A stretch of 64,000 nt of DNA from Gelidibacter pelagius (GTDB lineage: Bacteria > Bacteroidota > Bacteroidia > Flavobacteriales > Flavobacteriaceae): contig NZ_JAGEVG010000005.1 of assembly GCF_017581925.1 (NCBI RefSeq), positions 124,001-188,000 on the forward strand. The letters run 5' to 3'. Below, piece by piece: positions 55,541 through 63,955 of the stretch (the first letter of the stretch is position 1; every line of letters starts with the position of its first letter). The notes under the pieces were generated by a model, which ran no database searches, had not been told where the DNA came from, and was given only the letters and a program-made list of their open reading frames with translations. The position numbers and the translations under genes are program-made.

Positions 55541-55958
55541 AGGTATATTTTTGGGTATAAATGTAGCTTATTTTTTATTTGATAAAACGATTGATGCGTT
55601 CATTTTTTCAGCACTATGAATCGAAAAACAGTCCAATTTTATGTTTAATACTTAGCGCACAGCGACTCGGTTGGTTAGTCTTTATGAATCCTGTATCGAC
55701 AAATTTTCAATTAAATCAAGAACCTCGGGGTCCATCCGACCGGCACGGACGTTCAAGTCCACGTGATATGTATAAGGGATCGTCCTTTGGGTCGAGGCAC
55801 GCCGCAGGCTATTATAGCCCACTGAAGGGAATAAAGGTTCTTTTTTTAAGCATTTTTCATTATTTCAATGTTGCCGTGATTTTAGCTAAATTTTAATAGA
55901 TCTTTTTACCGTAGAGCTCTCAAAATGAGTTATTTTTGCCGCACCAAATTACAAAAAC
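55541..55958. other. Intergenic gap with an unusual G+C-rich, structured patch
   Basis: 418 bp. Bases about 55725-55830 are much richer in G+C than the surroundings and hold GGCTATTATAGCC (55807-55819), TCCG-ACCGGCA-CGGA and GGAC/GTCC pairs that could fold. On the minus strand a frame is open from about 55845 to TAA at 55682-55684, ending VDLNVRAGRMDPEVLDLIEN and a few more residues. It could be a short coding relic, a repeated element or a structured RNA; I cannot decide. A plus-strand 105-codon frame across it lacks protein character. Confidence 0.35.
55931..55938 (+). promoter_or_regulatory. -7 element of the small membrane protein gene
   Basis: TATTTTTG matches TAnnTTTG and ends 20 nt before ATG 55959, giving a leader of about 13 nt. 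Confidence 0.6.
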
Positions 55959-56417
55959 ATGATATCCGACTTATTCATCGCCATGCTATGGAGTGTTTCA
56001 CCTTTAGGAGAAGCTAAAGTAGGTATTCCTTACGCGCTACTGAATGGGGTAGATATTTATGTGACCTTTCTTTTTTGCTTCTTGGCCAATCTGATGGTGT
56101 TTCCAATTATGACTTTCTTTCTGGATGTGATCAATCGCTATTTTATTAGATGGTATTACTACAAGAAAGCAGCCATTTTTGTAGCGCGGCGCGCCAAAGT
56201 AGGCGCTGGAAACAATGTGAAAAAATACGGATTTTGGGGACTCATGATTTTTGTACTGATTCCGCTTCCTGGAACTGGAGTTTACGCAGGTACTATTGCG
56301 GGTTACCTATTTGGGCTGGAGAAGAAACAAGCTTTTTTGGCAAATTCCATTGGAATATTTATTTCTTGCGCCATTGTATGGGTTACCACTATTGCGGCTA
56401 TGAAAGGGTTTAATTAA
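55959..56417 (+). CDS. Small multidrug export-like membrane protein (COG2426/PF06695)
   Basis: 152 residues with about four membrane helices. The opening LWSVSPLGEAKVGIPYALLNG and the central LMIFVLIPLPGTGVYAGTIAGYLFGLEKK are hallmarks of the Sm_multidrug_ex group; the 'PLPGTG' turn resembles the re-entrant motif of DedA-like transporters. The family name reflects an early annotation, and its transport substrate is not established. It has its own promoter at 55931. The convergent neighbour is the alpha-fucosidase gene, with a weak hairpin in the 43-bp gap. Confidence 0.9.
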   Translation: MISDLFIAMLWSVSPLGEAKVGIPYALLNGVDIYVTFLFCFLANLMVFPIMTFFLDVINRYFIRWYYYKKAAIFVARRAKVGAGNNVKKYGFWGLMIFVLIPLPGTGVYAGTIAGYLFGLEKKQAFLANSIGIFISCAIVWVTTIAAMKGFN

Positions 56418-56460
56418 TACGTGTTTCTTCTAAACCTAATAAGGTTGAAAACCTTCGATT

Positions 56461-58188
56461 TTATTTTATAATAATTTCTAATCTTTCAATCGACAATCCT
56501 TGGTGTGGATTAGATGGATCCACCAAACTCAATTCTATTTCATTTAATTTTTCGTTATTGAGATTTATAGAAGGGATGATCAACTCGTATGAGTTGCTGT
56601 CTTGATGGTGATCAGAACTTAGTGAAGAGACTGTATGTTCCTCATTGTTTATAGCAAGTTTATACCTCTTGTTTTTCTGAGCAGCAAATACAACTTTCAA
56701 TTCAGATGGCGCTTCTGAATCATTCCTTATATACCATTTCATTTTAATCACCGTCGCCTTAGTCGAATAATAATCATGTCCGCTGTAGCTGTGGTACTTC
56801 TCGGCATTCTCCTTGGTCAGAATGACTTCTTTGTTTTCATTAGCTTCTATAACCTGAGCTGGAGTAATTAAAAGTTCATTTTCATATTCAAGAACAATGG
56901 TCGTCGCGTATTTATCTTTGGTCAGTTGATTGGTCAAATCAATTTCATAACCTGTGTCCGTCATTATACTTTCTAACGACATAGAGATGTCGGAGAATGG
57001 ATAAGCTTTCTTGACCTCTAAGTCTAAACCTTTAATTTTTAATTTATTGTTCTCTGGAAAATCGATAATATGAAGATACAATTTCCCAGGCTTGCTGGTA
57101 ATCATTCCCCAATCTTGCTCTTGTATCGCTGTACTTCGTGTGCCATATATAGATTCACCATTTTTGTCCAGCCATTCTCCAATACCTGCAAGCACTTGTT
57201 TTTCGAACGGAATCACTGTGCCATCTCCTTTTGGTCCAATATTTAGCAAATAATTTCCTCCAGCACTTACTACTTTTAGCAAATCATTGATTTTCTCAGC
57301 CACTTTATCGGCAACACTCCCTCGCTCCTGCCATGAACGGTAACTCCAGGTTTCATTAAACATAGATGCAGGCGTTTGCCACGGCACTCCCATTTTAAAA
57401 TCAGGTTGCTTATTATCACCCATGACCACAAAATCGCCCTGGTCATTCCAAATTCTCCCACTGATCATGCAGTTGGGTTGTAGTTTTTTGACCAATGCTG
57501 CCATTTCTTTACTTTGCTCGTAAGTTGGAGATCCCATATCAAACCAAATTTCAGAGATGTCACCATAATTGGTCAATAATTCTTCAATCTGATTCAAGTT
57601 GTATTGGTGGTGCAATGCAGGGATGGCATCCGAATTGTCAACAGATTCAAAAGGCAGTGCTCCTTCATAATCCCAGTCAATCAGAGAAAAATACACGCCA
57701 AATTTAAGATTATGGCGTTTAGAGGCTTCCGCCAATTCTTTAACGATATCCTTTTTATACGGCGTTGCATCAACCACATCAAACGTTGTGTATTCAGAGT
57801 CGAACAGGCAGAAACCGTCATGATGTTTAGCGGTTAAAACTATAGATTTCATTCCGGCCTGTTTCGCCAAAAGCGCTACGGCATCAGCATCCCAATGTAT
57901 GGGATCAAACTGAGCAGCCAATTTCCTATAGTCTTCAGTTGGGATTTTTGCGTGTCCTTTTATTTGCTCACTGTAGCCCGTGATTTCCTGACCATTCCAA
58001 ACCCCAGCAGGAATTGCGTAGAGTCCCCAATGGATAAACATAGAAAACTTATGATCCTCCCAGGTATCATCGACTAATTCGGCATCCGTTTCCGCTAGTT
58101 GATCAGATTTTGAAGGATCCGTTTTACAGGAGCTTATCAATAAAAAAACACATCCGATCACTATAAATTTTGAAATGAAATGAGGCAT
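56461..58188 (-). CDS. Alpha-L-fucosidase (GH29), lipoprotein
   Basis: 575 residues with lipobox ISSC (lipidated Cys21). GH29 markers are WEDHKFSMFIHWGLYAIPAGVWNG, VLTAKHHDGFCLFDSEYTTFDV and KFGVYFSLIDW, with the nucleophile Asp in EIWFDMGSP near residue 215. GGNYLLNIGPKGDGTVIP follows, and a beta-rich C-terminal region (about 330-575) carries a carbohydrate-binding-like end. It acts outside the inner membrane, probably releasing fucose from algal or host glycans. It is a lone gene with no sulfatase or transporter next to it, unlike fucoidan loci. Confidence 0.94.
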   Translation of the reverse strand: MPHFISKFIVIGCVFLLISSCKTDPSKSDQLAETDAELVDDTWEDHKFSMFIHWGLYAIPAGVWNGQEITGYSEQIKGHAKIPTEDYRKLAAQFDPIHWDADAVALLAKQAGMKSIVLTAKHHDGFCLFDSEYTTFDVVDATPYKKDIVKELAEASKRHNLKFGVYFSLIDWDYEGALPFESVDNSDAIPALHHQYNLNQIEELLTNYGDISEIWFDMGSPTYEQSKEMAALVKKLQPNCMISGRIWNDQGDFVVMGDNKQPDFKMGVPWQTPASMFNETWSYRSWQERGSVADKVAEKINDLLKVVSAGGNYLLNIGPKGDGTVIPFEKQVLAGIGEWLDKNGESIYGTRSTAIQEQDWGMITSKPGKLYLHIIDFPENNKLKIKGLDLEVKKAYPFSDISMSLESIMTDTGYEIDLTNQLTKDKYATTIVLEYENELLITPAQVIEANENKEVILTKENAEKYHSYSGHDYYSTKATVIKMKWYIRNDSEAPSELKVVFAAQKNKRYKLAINNEEHTVSSLSSDHHQDSNSYELIIPSINLNNEKLNEIELSLVDPSNPHQGLSIERLEIIIK

Positions 58189-58309
58189 AATAAAATTCTA
58201 TTTTTAATATTCTGTTAGCTTGCCAATTAGGCGTCATGAGTAAAAATACGGTCACTTTTTATAATCATGGCTCTGTTTTATGAATATTTTATTCTTTCAA
58301 GAATTAAAG

Positions 58310-59569
58310 CTAATAAATAATAGCTAAGACTTCCTTTCTACTTTTATCATCTAAAAAAATATAGACGATATTGGTCATGAAATGGCTCAACAAAACTGCA
58401 ATCGCTGCGCCATTGACGTGCCAAATGGGTATTAAGAAATAACATAAAATGACGTTTGACACACATCCAAGTATAAACCGGTAGACATTTTTCTGTAGAT
58501 CGTTGGTGTTGACTAAGTGTTTTTCGTAAATCATGCCTATAAAAACAAAAAGCGGTGCCCAGCAAAAAATCAATAGAGGTGTTTTGGCTTCGGCATAAGT
58601 TTCGATGAAAAAAGAATCTAAAATGAAGTTTCCAAACAATGAATAAAACACACCAATAAAAAGCCCAATAACCAACATGATTTTAAAAAGCACTTTGATT
58701 TTATTTTGATAATGTATGGTGTTTTTCTGAAAGGATTCTGCTAAAGAAGGATATAAGGCATTGATGATGGCAAATCCGATATTCCAACTCAAACCGATCA
58801 CTAAAAACTGTACAGTGGCAAAAATTCCGTTGGCATGATCGCCATGATAAAATTTTAGAAATAACTCATCAATGGTAATATAAAACATGATCAAGCTATT
58901 AGAAAGTATTAAAGGAAAAGACATCTTTAATAACGATTTCCCTAAGGTCCAAGAAAACTTCCATTCCTTAATTATGAGCAGTTTTTTATGTTTAAGAATG
59001 ATGCTATAAATCAAGCCTTGAATAAAGAAGTCCAGGGCAATGAGTTTGGCAAAATAATACACGTCAAATTGGTTTTTAACACCATAATATTGAAGGACCA
59101 CAATAACACTTAAGCTGGTAATTTTACTTATGAATATTATTTTGGTCCACTTTTTTGCCAGTAAGTAATATTCAAAAACATCGGTAAGTTTAAATAAATA
59201 ACTAAAAGCAATAATCAGGTACAACCCCTTCAACGGACTGTTTTCTGTTAAACTAAAATAGAAGATAATGCCAATAAGCACCGCTGTCCAACTGATCAAT
59301 CGCAGATAGAAGGCTGTGGCCAGTATGAGCTGGTAACGTTTCGGATTAAAAACAATTTCCCTGATACAGATGGCGGATAAGCCAAGAAAGAATATAGGCG
59401 TCAACATTCCTAAAACCGACTCGACAAACTTAAGTTTGCCAATATCAACCGTGCCCAAAGCACTAAAGATTTTAGGAACAATATAAACGCCAGTAACAAG
59501 TTGTATTATTTTTTCGAGCGTAAACCATTTGGTAGCAACAAAATCTTTTTTACTAAAAACGGAGGTCAT
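58310..59569 (-). CDS. Polysaccharide flippase (Wzx/MATE-like membrane protein)
   Basis: 419 residues with about 12 membrane helices. ATG 59567-59569 is chosen; the frame extends to a TTG at 59590 that lies on the promoter element. Typical Wzx features are the N-terminal ATKWFTLEKIIQLVTGVYIVPKIFSALG, repeated pairs of hydrophobic helices, LILSNSLIMFYITIDELFLKFYHG in the middle and the C-terminal YFLIPIWHVNGAAIAVLLSHFMTNIVYIF. Such proteins flip undecaprenyl-linked sugar repeats. No glycosyltransferases or polymerase are adjacent, so the linked glycan is unknown. Probably monocistronic, divergent from the WYL gene. Confidence 0.87.
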   Translation of the reverse strand: MTSVFSKKDFVATKWFTLEKIIQLVTGVYIVPKIFSALGTVDIGKLKFVESVLGMLTPIFFLGLSAICIREIVFNPKRYQLILATAFYLRLISWTAVLIGIIFYFSLTENSPLKGLYLIIAFSYLFKLTDVFEYYLLAKKWTKIIFISKITSLSVIVVLQYYGVKNQFDVYYFAKLIALDFFIQGLIYSIILKHKKLLIIKEWKFSWTLGKSLLKMSFPLILSNSLIMFYITIDELFLKFYHGDHANGIFATVQFLVIGLSWNIGFAIINALYPSLAESFQKNTIHYQNKIKVLFKIMLVIGLFIGVFYSLFGNFILDSFFIETYAEAKTPLLIFCWAPLFVFIGMIYEKHLVNTNDLQKNVYRFILGCVSNVILCYFLIPIWHVNGAAIAVLLSHFMTNIVYIFLDDKSRKEVLAIIY

Positions 59570-59587
59570 GAGCTTAATTAAGGTCGT

Positions 59588-59595
59588 CAAATATA
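59588..59595 (-). promoter_or_regulatory. -7 element of the flippase gene
   Basis: TATATTTG on the minus strand, about 19 nt upstream of ATG 59569, matches TAnnTTTG. A TAAATTCG element at 59635-59642 on the plus strand may serve the divergent WYL gene. Confidence 0.55.
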
Positions 59596-59659
59596 TATAA
59601 ACCGATTCCCTTTAGCTTTATGAAAGTAAATTATTAAATTCGTTTTTACAAACAATTAT

Positions 59660-60640
59660 ATGACTCCAGAGTTTCTTCGACGTTATTATATTTTACGTAT
59701 TGTTTCAAACCCAAAAGTTTACGGGATTGAGAAAAATGGTTTTGTACCGCTTACAGATCTGCAAAGTGCACTCGATCATTTACGTGCAGATAACATTGAC
59801 GATCCGCTTTACGAAAAATTAAGCCAGAATGGCCAAAAAACCATTAAGCGTGATTTGAGTAAAATAAAGTCCTATTACCAAACTATAATTGCACATAAAC
59901 GCAACTACGGTTACTTTGTAGAAGAAACTGAAATGAGTGAATCCCTTCAGGAAATTTACGAAAAAACCGAAATCTATCTCCTACATCATCATGCCCATTC
60001 CTGGAAAGATTATATCACTACATCACGTAGTTCCTTAAGTTCTCAAGTGGACTTAGTGCCACTGATCCATGCCATAGAACAACAATTTTTAGTCGAATTG
60101 GAATATCAAGGTTGGTACGATGACAATGGCTTTCAGACCATTGCGGGCTTTTTTCAACCGCTGCATCTTAAAGAAATAAACAAAGCCTGGTATTTAGTAG
60201 CGCACAATGAGCAATATGGTAACTATGCATTTTGTTTGGACGATCGGATAAAAACCTTTAAAATCAACAAGCAGCAAGTTAAACAGCCCATAACTTTCAA
60301 TGCATTTGACTATTATAAAAACGCCATTGGCATTTTAAAAACAGGGATGCCACCGGAATGGATTCATATTCAAGTGGCGAATCATCATTTCAAATATTTA
60401 ACAAATAATCCCTTACATCATTCCCAACAAATTGTTGCGCTTCCCAAAGAAGTTGATACACATGAATTAGAATACAGCAATCCAGACATTTGGGGCGAAA
60501 TAAAAGTGCATATCGAACCAAATTATGAATTTCTGATGGAGGTTTTAAAATATAATCTATGGGTGAGAGTCGTTAGTCCCAAACATGTGAAGGATTATGT
60601 GAAGGAACATATAGGCATGATGGTTGAATATTATAAGTAA
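59660..60640 (+). CDS. WYL-domain transcriptional regulator
   Basis: 326 residues. An N-terminal winged-helix-like part (about 1-75; MTPEFLRRYYILRIV, FVPLTDLQSALDHL, TIKRDLSKIKSYYQ) precedes a WYL domain (about 125-205) with NKAWYLVAHNEQYG near 173-186, and a WCX-like C-terminal region (about 230-320; WIHIQVANHHFKYL, YNLWVRVVSP). WYL proteins are ligand-sensing regulators that often repress anti-phage and other conflict genes (BrxR, CapW groups). Its stop lies 160 nt before a palindrome that overlaps the promoter of the downstream mini-operon, so local repression is the best inference. Strand, spacing and the operator support a functional unit with 60874-64000. Confidence 0.9.
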   Translation: MTPEFLRRYYILRIVSNPKVYGIEKNGFVPLTDLQSALDHLRADNIDDPLYEKLSQNGQKTIKRDLSKIKSYYQTIIAHKRNYGYFVEETEMSESLQEIYEKTEIYLLHHHAHSWKDYITTSRSSLSSQVDLVPLIHAIEQQFLVELEYQGWYDDNGFQTIAGFFQPLHLKEINKAWYLVAHNEQYGNYAFCLDDRIKTFKINKQQVKQPITFNAFDYYKNAIGILKTGMPPEWIHIQVANHHFKYLTNNPLHHSQQIVALPKEVDTHELEYSNPDIWGEIKVHIEPNYEFLMEVLKYNLWVRVVSPKHVKDYVKEHIGMMVEYYK

Positions 60641-60802
60641 TAGGATTTAGATGAATAAGCATCCTTTTGGTTTATCATTTGGATTATGTTACACACTCAA
60701 ACTTCAGATATTTTATAAATAATTCTTTCCACGCCTTACAATCCCACTATATGGGAAAAGCAACTTCTATTATTGCAGTATAAATGAAATAGTTTTTCAA
60801 AC

Positions 60803-60835
60803 GGACAGGTTTTGTCCATTTAAAAAATAGCTTTG
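60803..60835 (+). promoter_or_regulatory. Palindromic operator plus TAnnTTTG promoter of the dynamin operon
   Basis: GGACA-GGTTT-TGTCC (60803-60817) is a perfect 5-bp-arm palindrome sitting over the -33 zone. TAGCTTTG (60828-60835) is an exact -7 element, giving a start site near 60842 and a leader of about 30 nt to ATG 60874. A repressor on the palindrome would block the polymerase. The WYL protein is the likely ligand-responsive binder. Confidence 0.65.
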
Positions 60836-60873
60836 ACTCATTACAAAATATGATTAACCCTAAACCTACAACC

Positions 60874-61032
60874 ATGGCAACCTATAAATGTCGAAAATGC
60901 GGCGTTCGCAAAAACGATACCCTAAATTCCCAATTAAATACGAGTGTCACCTGTACAGCTTTAGAAAAAGATACTGAAGTGGTATTTCATAGTTGGGAGA
61001 AACTCTCTGAGGAAGATTTGGTCTGCAATTAA
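60874..61032 (+). CDS. 52-residue Cys-rich (zinc-ribbon-like) mini-protein
   Basis: The body starts MATYKCRKCGVRKND. Four Cys are present (CRKC, then one in VTCTAL and one in VCN at the C-terminus), which could make a small zinc site. I prefer ATG 60874 because it begins at the CxxC region and leaves a normal leader; ATG 60850 would add eight residues (MINPKPTT) only about 8 nt from the predicted start site. It is the first gene of the operon, 16 nt before the next. I recognise no family; it may be an adaptor or small regulator. Confidence 0.7.
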   Translation: MATYKCRKCGVRKNDTLNSQLNTSVTCTALEKDTEVVFHSWEKLSEEDLVCN

Positions 61033-61048
61033 AATAAAGCAATTAGTA

Positions 61049-61258
61049 ATGGCAACATTTGAAATAAAAACGAAGCACGCCATCAATGTGCAAGGCGAAT
61101 ATGTGGATGCCGGTTTAGCGGTGCAAATCAGCAGCATGTTTGCCAATCCTTTTGATGACGTAGATAAAATTCATAAAGCATTTATCAGAGTTCATGGAAT
61201 TGACTTGAAGCCGGAGGGATATTTGAGTTTGGGGTGGTTGGGGTATGAATTGATTTAA
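61049..61258 (+). CDS. 69-residue protein, DUF6140-like
   Basis: The sequence (MATFEIKTKHAINVQGEYVD ... YLSLGWLGYELI) is a compact alpha/beta protein with no signal peptide. Its opening 'MA-F-I-TK-A-NV-G' pattern resembles the small Bacteroidota family that I recall as DUF6140, of unknown function; this is from memory. It begins 16 nt after the mini-protein stop and ends 10 nt before the GTPase start, so all three are co-transcribed. Confidence 0.7.
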   Translation: MATFEIKTKHAINVQGEYVDAGLAVQISSMFANPFDDVDKIHKAFIRVHGIDLKPEGYLSLGWLGYELI

Positions 61259-61268
61259 TAAATAAAAA

Positions 61269-63527
61269 ATGACAATAAAAATAGATTATAATACATTCTC
61301 GTTTGCTTGTCAAATTGAGTGTGATGACAAAACAATTCAGAGTAATTTAGAGCAATCCATTACGGATAATGATGGTAAAAGAATTATTGATTGGTTTGAG
61401 AAGTTTATAAACCGCGTTAAGGAAGAGAGTAATTATGACAATTTTTCCATTGAAATAGGTGGTTGCGATTCTTATGAAAAAGTTTTTATCGAATCTGTTT
61501 TAGAGATAGAGAAAAACTTTATTAATGAAAGTAAAATTCACTTTGTAAATGACAGTAAAGTAAAAGAAAGACATAGAGCCATTGATGATTTTATAAATTA
61601 TACTTTGAATTCTAATGAGATAATTATAGCAAACGCAATAAAACCTAATAAGGATAGAATTGAAATTTTAAGAAAAAATAAGGTTGAAGTTCCTGTCATT
61701 GCCACAATGAGCTCTGGAAAGTCAACATTGTTAAATGCTATTTTAGGGAAAGATATATTATTTGAAGATACCCGGACAGCAACTGGAACTATTTGTACCA
61801 TTAAAAAAAATGATTCTGAAAAATTCATTGCTAGGGCAATTAAAGGTGATAATATTCTTGATGAGGCAAGTAGTGAAATAAGAGAGTTTTTTGCAAAATG
61901 GAATACCCATGCTAACAAAGAGAAAGATTCGGATTTAGAATTAACCTTGGAAGGACCTATTAAAGATTTAAATTCATCCGGAATGGAATTAAACTTTATT
62001 GATACACCAGGACCAAATAGTGCACAATACGAAAATCATAAAGTAAAAACACAGGGGTATTTAAAAGATAACCAAGACCTCCCGATTGTACTATATGTTT
62101 TAGACCCTGAAAAAATGGATTCTAATGATGATGATTTCACATTGAAGGCAATAAGTAATCAGTTTAAAACACAAAAACAAAATCTTGATAGAATCGTATT
62201 TATTTACAATAAAGTAGATCGTGAAAAACTTGGTAATAAGTCATTTAGCGAGATTTTAGAGAAGGTTTATAAATTTTTGGGAAGATATGGAATAGAGAAC
62301 CCCAGGGTTTTTCCTATAAGTTCGAGTTACGCTAAACTAGCACAATTAAATGGAACCCTTGATGATGATGATGAAGGTGAGTTAATTAATTATAGACGTA
62401 AGTTTACTCCAGTTCCCGAAAAAAACAAAAAAGGCTATCAACTTATTGACTATGCCCCTCTAACTATAAAACAAAAAACACACTTACAAGAAAGAATTTC
62501 AAAAAGTGAACTAGATGCAGACATAGTGTATTCAGGCCTTGCAGGTTTAAAGTTATATATAGAAGATTATATTGCAAATCATCATCAAAAAATTCAATAT
62601 AGAGGTTTGATGAGCATTGCAAATACTGTGTTCGATCATATTAAGTCAACTATAGACCTAGAAATAGAAAAACTAGAAGAGAAAACAGTTGACGAACAAA
62701 AAAAAATTGAAGAAAGAAAAAAAAAGGAAGATGAGGAATTAAATAGTCGAAAAAATCAAGCATTGCAAGAAATAGCTAAAGTTAAATTTAATAAAAAATT
62801 TATTCGTGATGCGACTAAAAAGACGGATGGCTCTTTTGATAGCCTGAAAGCTGAATCCACAAGAACTAATCTTAGTCCTTTTGAAGCAAAACGATTAGTT
62901 AAATGGGCCAATAATACAATTTCGGATTTAGAAGTAAGTATAAAAACAGATCTAGTATCAAAAATAAATGATGAGGGTCAAAATTATTTGCAAAATCTAA
63001 AAAAGAAGGTTGGTGATAAGTTTAATATCAAAAATAAAAGTCTAGAACAAAAAACATTTAATGCTCAATTACTTAATAAAATTAATGTTTTAGATGTAAG
63101 AAATATAGAAGCCTATAAAACATCGCAAATAGAACAAAAAGAACGAGTGATAGAAAAAAAGGTTAAGAGTACAAATATTTTCAAAAGAATTTTTGGTATA
63201 AAAGACACTAAAATGGTTCCTGAAACTTATATAGTAACTAATACAGTAATTAATGTATCAAAATTTTACAATGATAAGATTGTTCCCAAAATCAAAGAGT
63301 TTGATGCTCTAATTAAAAGATGTGATAGTGAATCTGAAAAGATATTTCAGGAATATAACATTTCCTTTCAAAACCTTGTTAAGTCTTCTTTTGAAGAGGC
63401 TAAAAATAGTGTTTACAAAAACTCCGATTACGAACATGCCAAGAATGAGGGAGAAATAAAGGAAGAGTTGCAGAAATTAAATGGAACATTCAATAATATC
63501 TTAAGATTAAAAAATAAAATAGAGTAA
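61269..63527 (+). CDS. Dynamin-like large GTPase
   Basis: 752 residues. An N-terminal region (about 1-135) precedes a dynamin-type GTPase: P-loop ATMSSGKST (145-153, Ala replacing the first Gly), switch Thr in RTATGTICTI (about 169-178), G3 DTPG (245-248) and G4 NKVD (314-317). The 'MSSGKST' loop is characteristic of bacterial dynamin-like proteins. A long charged coiled coil (about 455-510; EIEKLEEKTVDEQKKIEERK) and a helical C-terminus rich in Lys follow, including basic hydrophobic IFKRIFGIKDTKMVPETY near 635-655 that could touch membranes. The gene is strikingly AT-rich. It ends TAATG, overlapping the next start by 1 nt. Bacterial dynamins act on membranes, including in phage and stress responses; the exact role is unknown. 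Confidence 0.88.
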   Translation: MTIKIDYNTFSFACQIECDDKTIQSNLEQSITDNDGKRIIDWFEKFINRVKEESNYDNFSIEIGGCDSYEKVFIESVLEIEKNFINESKIHFVNDSKVKERHRAIDDFINYTLNSNEIIIANAIKPNKDRIEILRKNKVEVPVIATMSSGKSTLLNAILGKDILFEDTRTATGTICTIKKNDSEKFIARAIKGDNILDEASSEIREFFAKWNTHANKEKDSDLELTLEGPIKDLNSSGMELNFIDTPGPNSAQYENHKVKTQGYLKDNQDLPIVLYVLDPEKMDSNDDDFTLKAISNQFKTQKQNLDRIVFIYNKVDREKLGNKSFSEILEKVYKFLGRYGIENPRVFPISSSYAKLAQLNGTLDDDDEGELINYRRKFTPVPEKNKKGYQLIDYAPLTIKQKTHLQERISKSELDADIVYSGLAGLKLYIEDYIANHHQKIQYRGLMSIANTVFDHIKSTIDLEIEKLEEKTVDEQKKIEERKKKEDEELNSRKNQALQEIAKVKFNKKFIRDATKKTDGSFDSLKAESTRTNLSPFEAKRLVKWANNTISDLEVSIKTDLVSKINDEGQNYLQNLKKKVGDKFNIKNKSLEQKTFNAQLLNKINVLDVRNIEAYKTSQIEQKERVIEKKVKSTNIFKRIFGIKDTKMVPETYIVTNTVINVSKFYNDKIVPKIKEFDALIKRCDSESEKIFQEYNISFQNLVKSSFEEAKNSVYKNSDYEHAKNEGEIKEELQKLNGTFNNILRLKNKIE

Positions 63528-63955
63528 TGAGAGAATTTAAGGAAAACGAAGACTTTATTGCTAGTATTAAAGACAATGATATATATGAGATTAAAAGAAC
63601 TTTAATTGACAATATATTTTTTCTTCAAGGAAATAAAAATGAGATTAAGGAGGCAGTTGAATATACAATACTAAATAGTGACTTTAATTTTGAAGAACAC
63701 AAAGTACTAGAAGTCTCAGACAAAACTAATAAAGAAGATTGCTTTTCTGACGAGAAATGGAACCTACGTGAAAATTTTTCAAAACAGCGCTATGACCTTT
63801 TAGTGGAGCTATACAATGAAACTTTTGCCAAAAAAGAGTTCACTTATGAATCTGGCACAACTTCTAATAATGAAAATAATGACTTATTGAAAAAGGTAAT
63901 GATTGGTGGTGTTGTATTAATTGCAGGATATTTAATATATAAAGCTTTAAGTTAA
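63527..63955 (+). CDS. Tail-anchored partner protein of the dynamin-like GTPase
   Basis: 142 residues. A helical, acidic cytoplasmic part (MREFKENEDFIASIKDNDIY ... WNLRENFSKQRYDLLVELY) ends in a single hydrophobic helix (MIGGVVLIAGYLIYKALS, about 125-142), so the protein is probably anchored at the C-terminus with the rest in the cytoplasm. Its ATG overlaps the GTPase stop by 1 nt and its own stop overlaps the next ATG (63955) by 1 nt, giving strict translational coupling. No known domain recognised. A membrane receptor or effector for the GTPase is a reasonable inference. Confidence 0.78.
   Translation: MREFKENEDFIASIKDNDIYEIKRTLIDNIFFLQGNKNEIKEAVEYTILNSDFNFEEHKVLEVSDKTNKEDCFSDEKWNLRENFSKQRYDLLVELYNETFAKKEFTYESGTTSNNENNDLLKKVMIGGVVLIAGYLIYKALS

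Noticed and set aside
55751-55765. tRNA-like T-arm sequence GTTCAAGTCC
   Set aside because: No matching acceptor stem, anticodon arm or D arm can be placed around it at tRNA spacing.
55579-55896. Plus-strand 105-codon ORF
   Set aside because: It starts in AT-rich intergenic DNA, has no recognisable domain or signal, and crosses the G+C-rich patch; the minus-strand frame there looks more protein-like. Not called as a gene.
25542-59590. Upstream TTG starts for four genes (25542, 27936, 29045, 59590)
   Set aside because: Each is followed within a few codons by an ATG; two overlap promoter elements, and the stress-protein paralogue alignment starts at the ATG.
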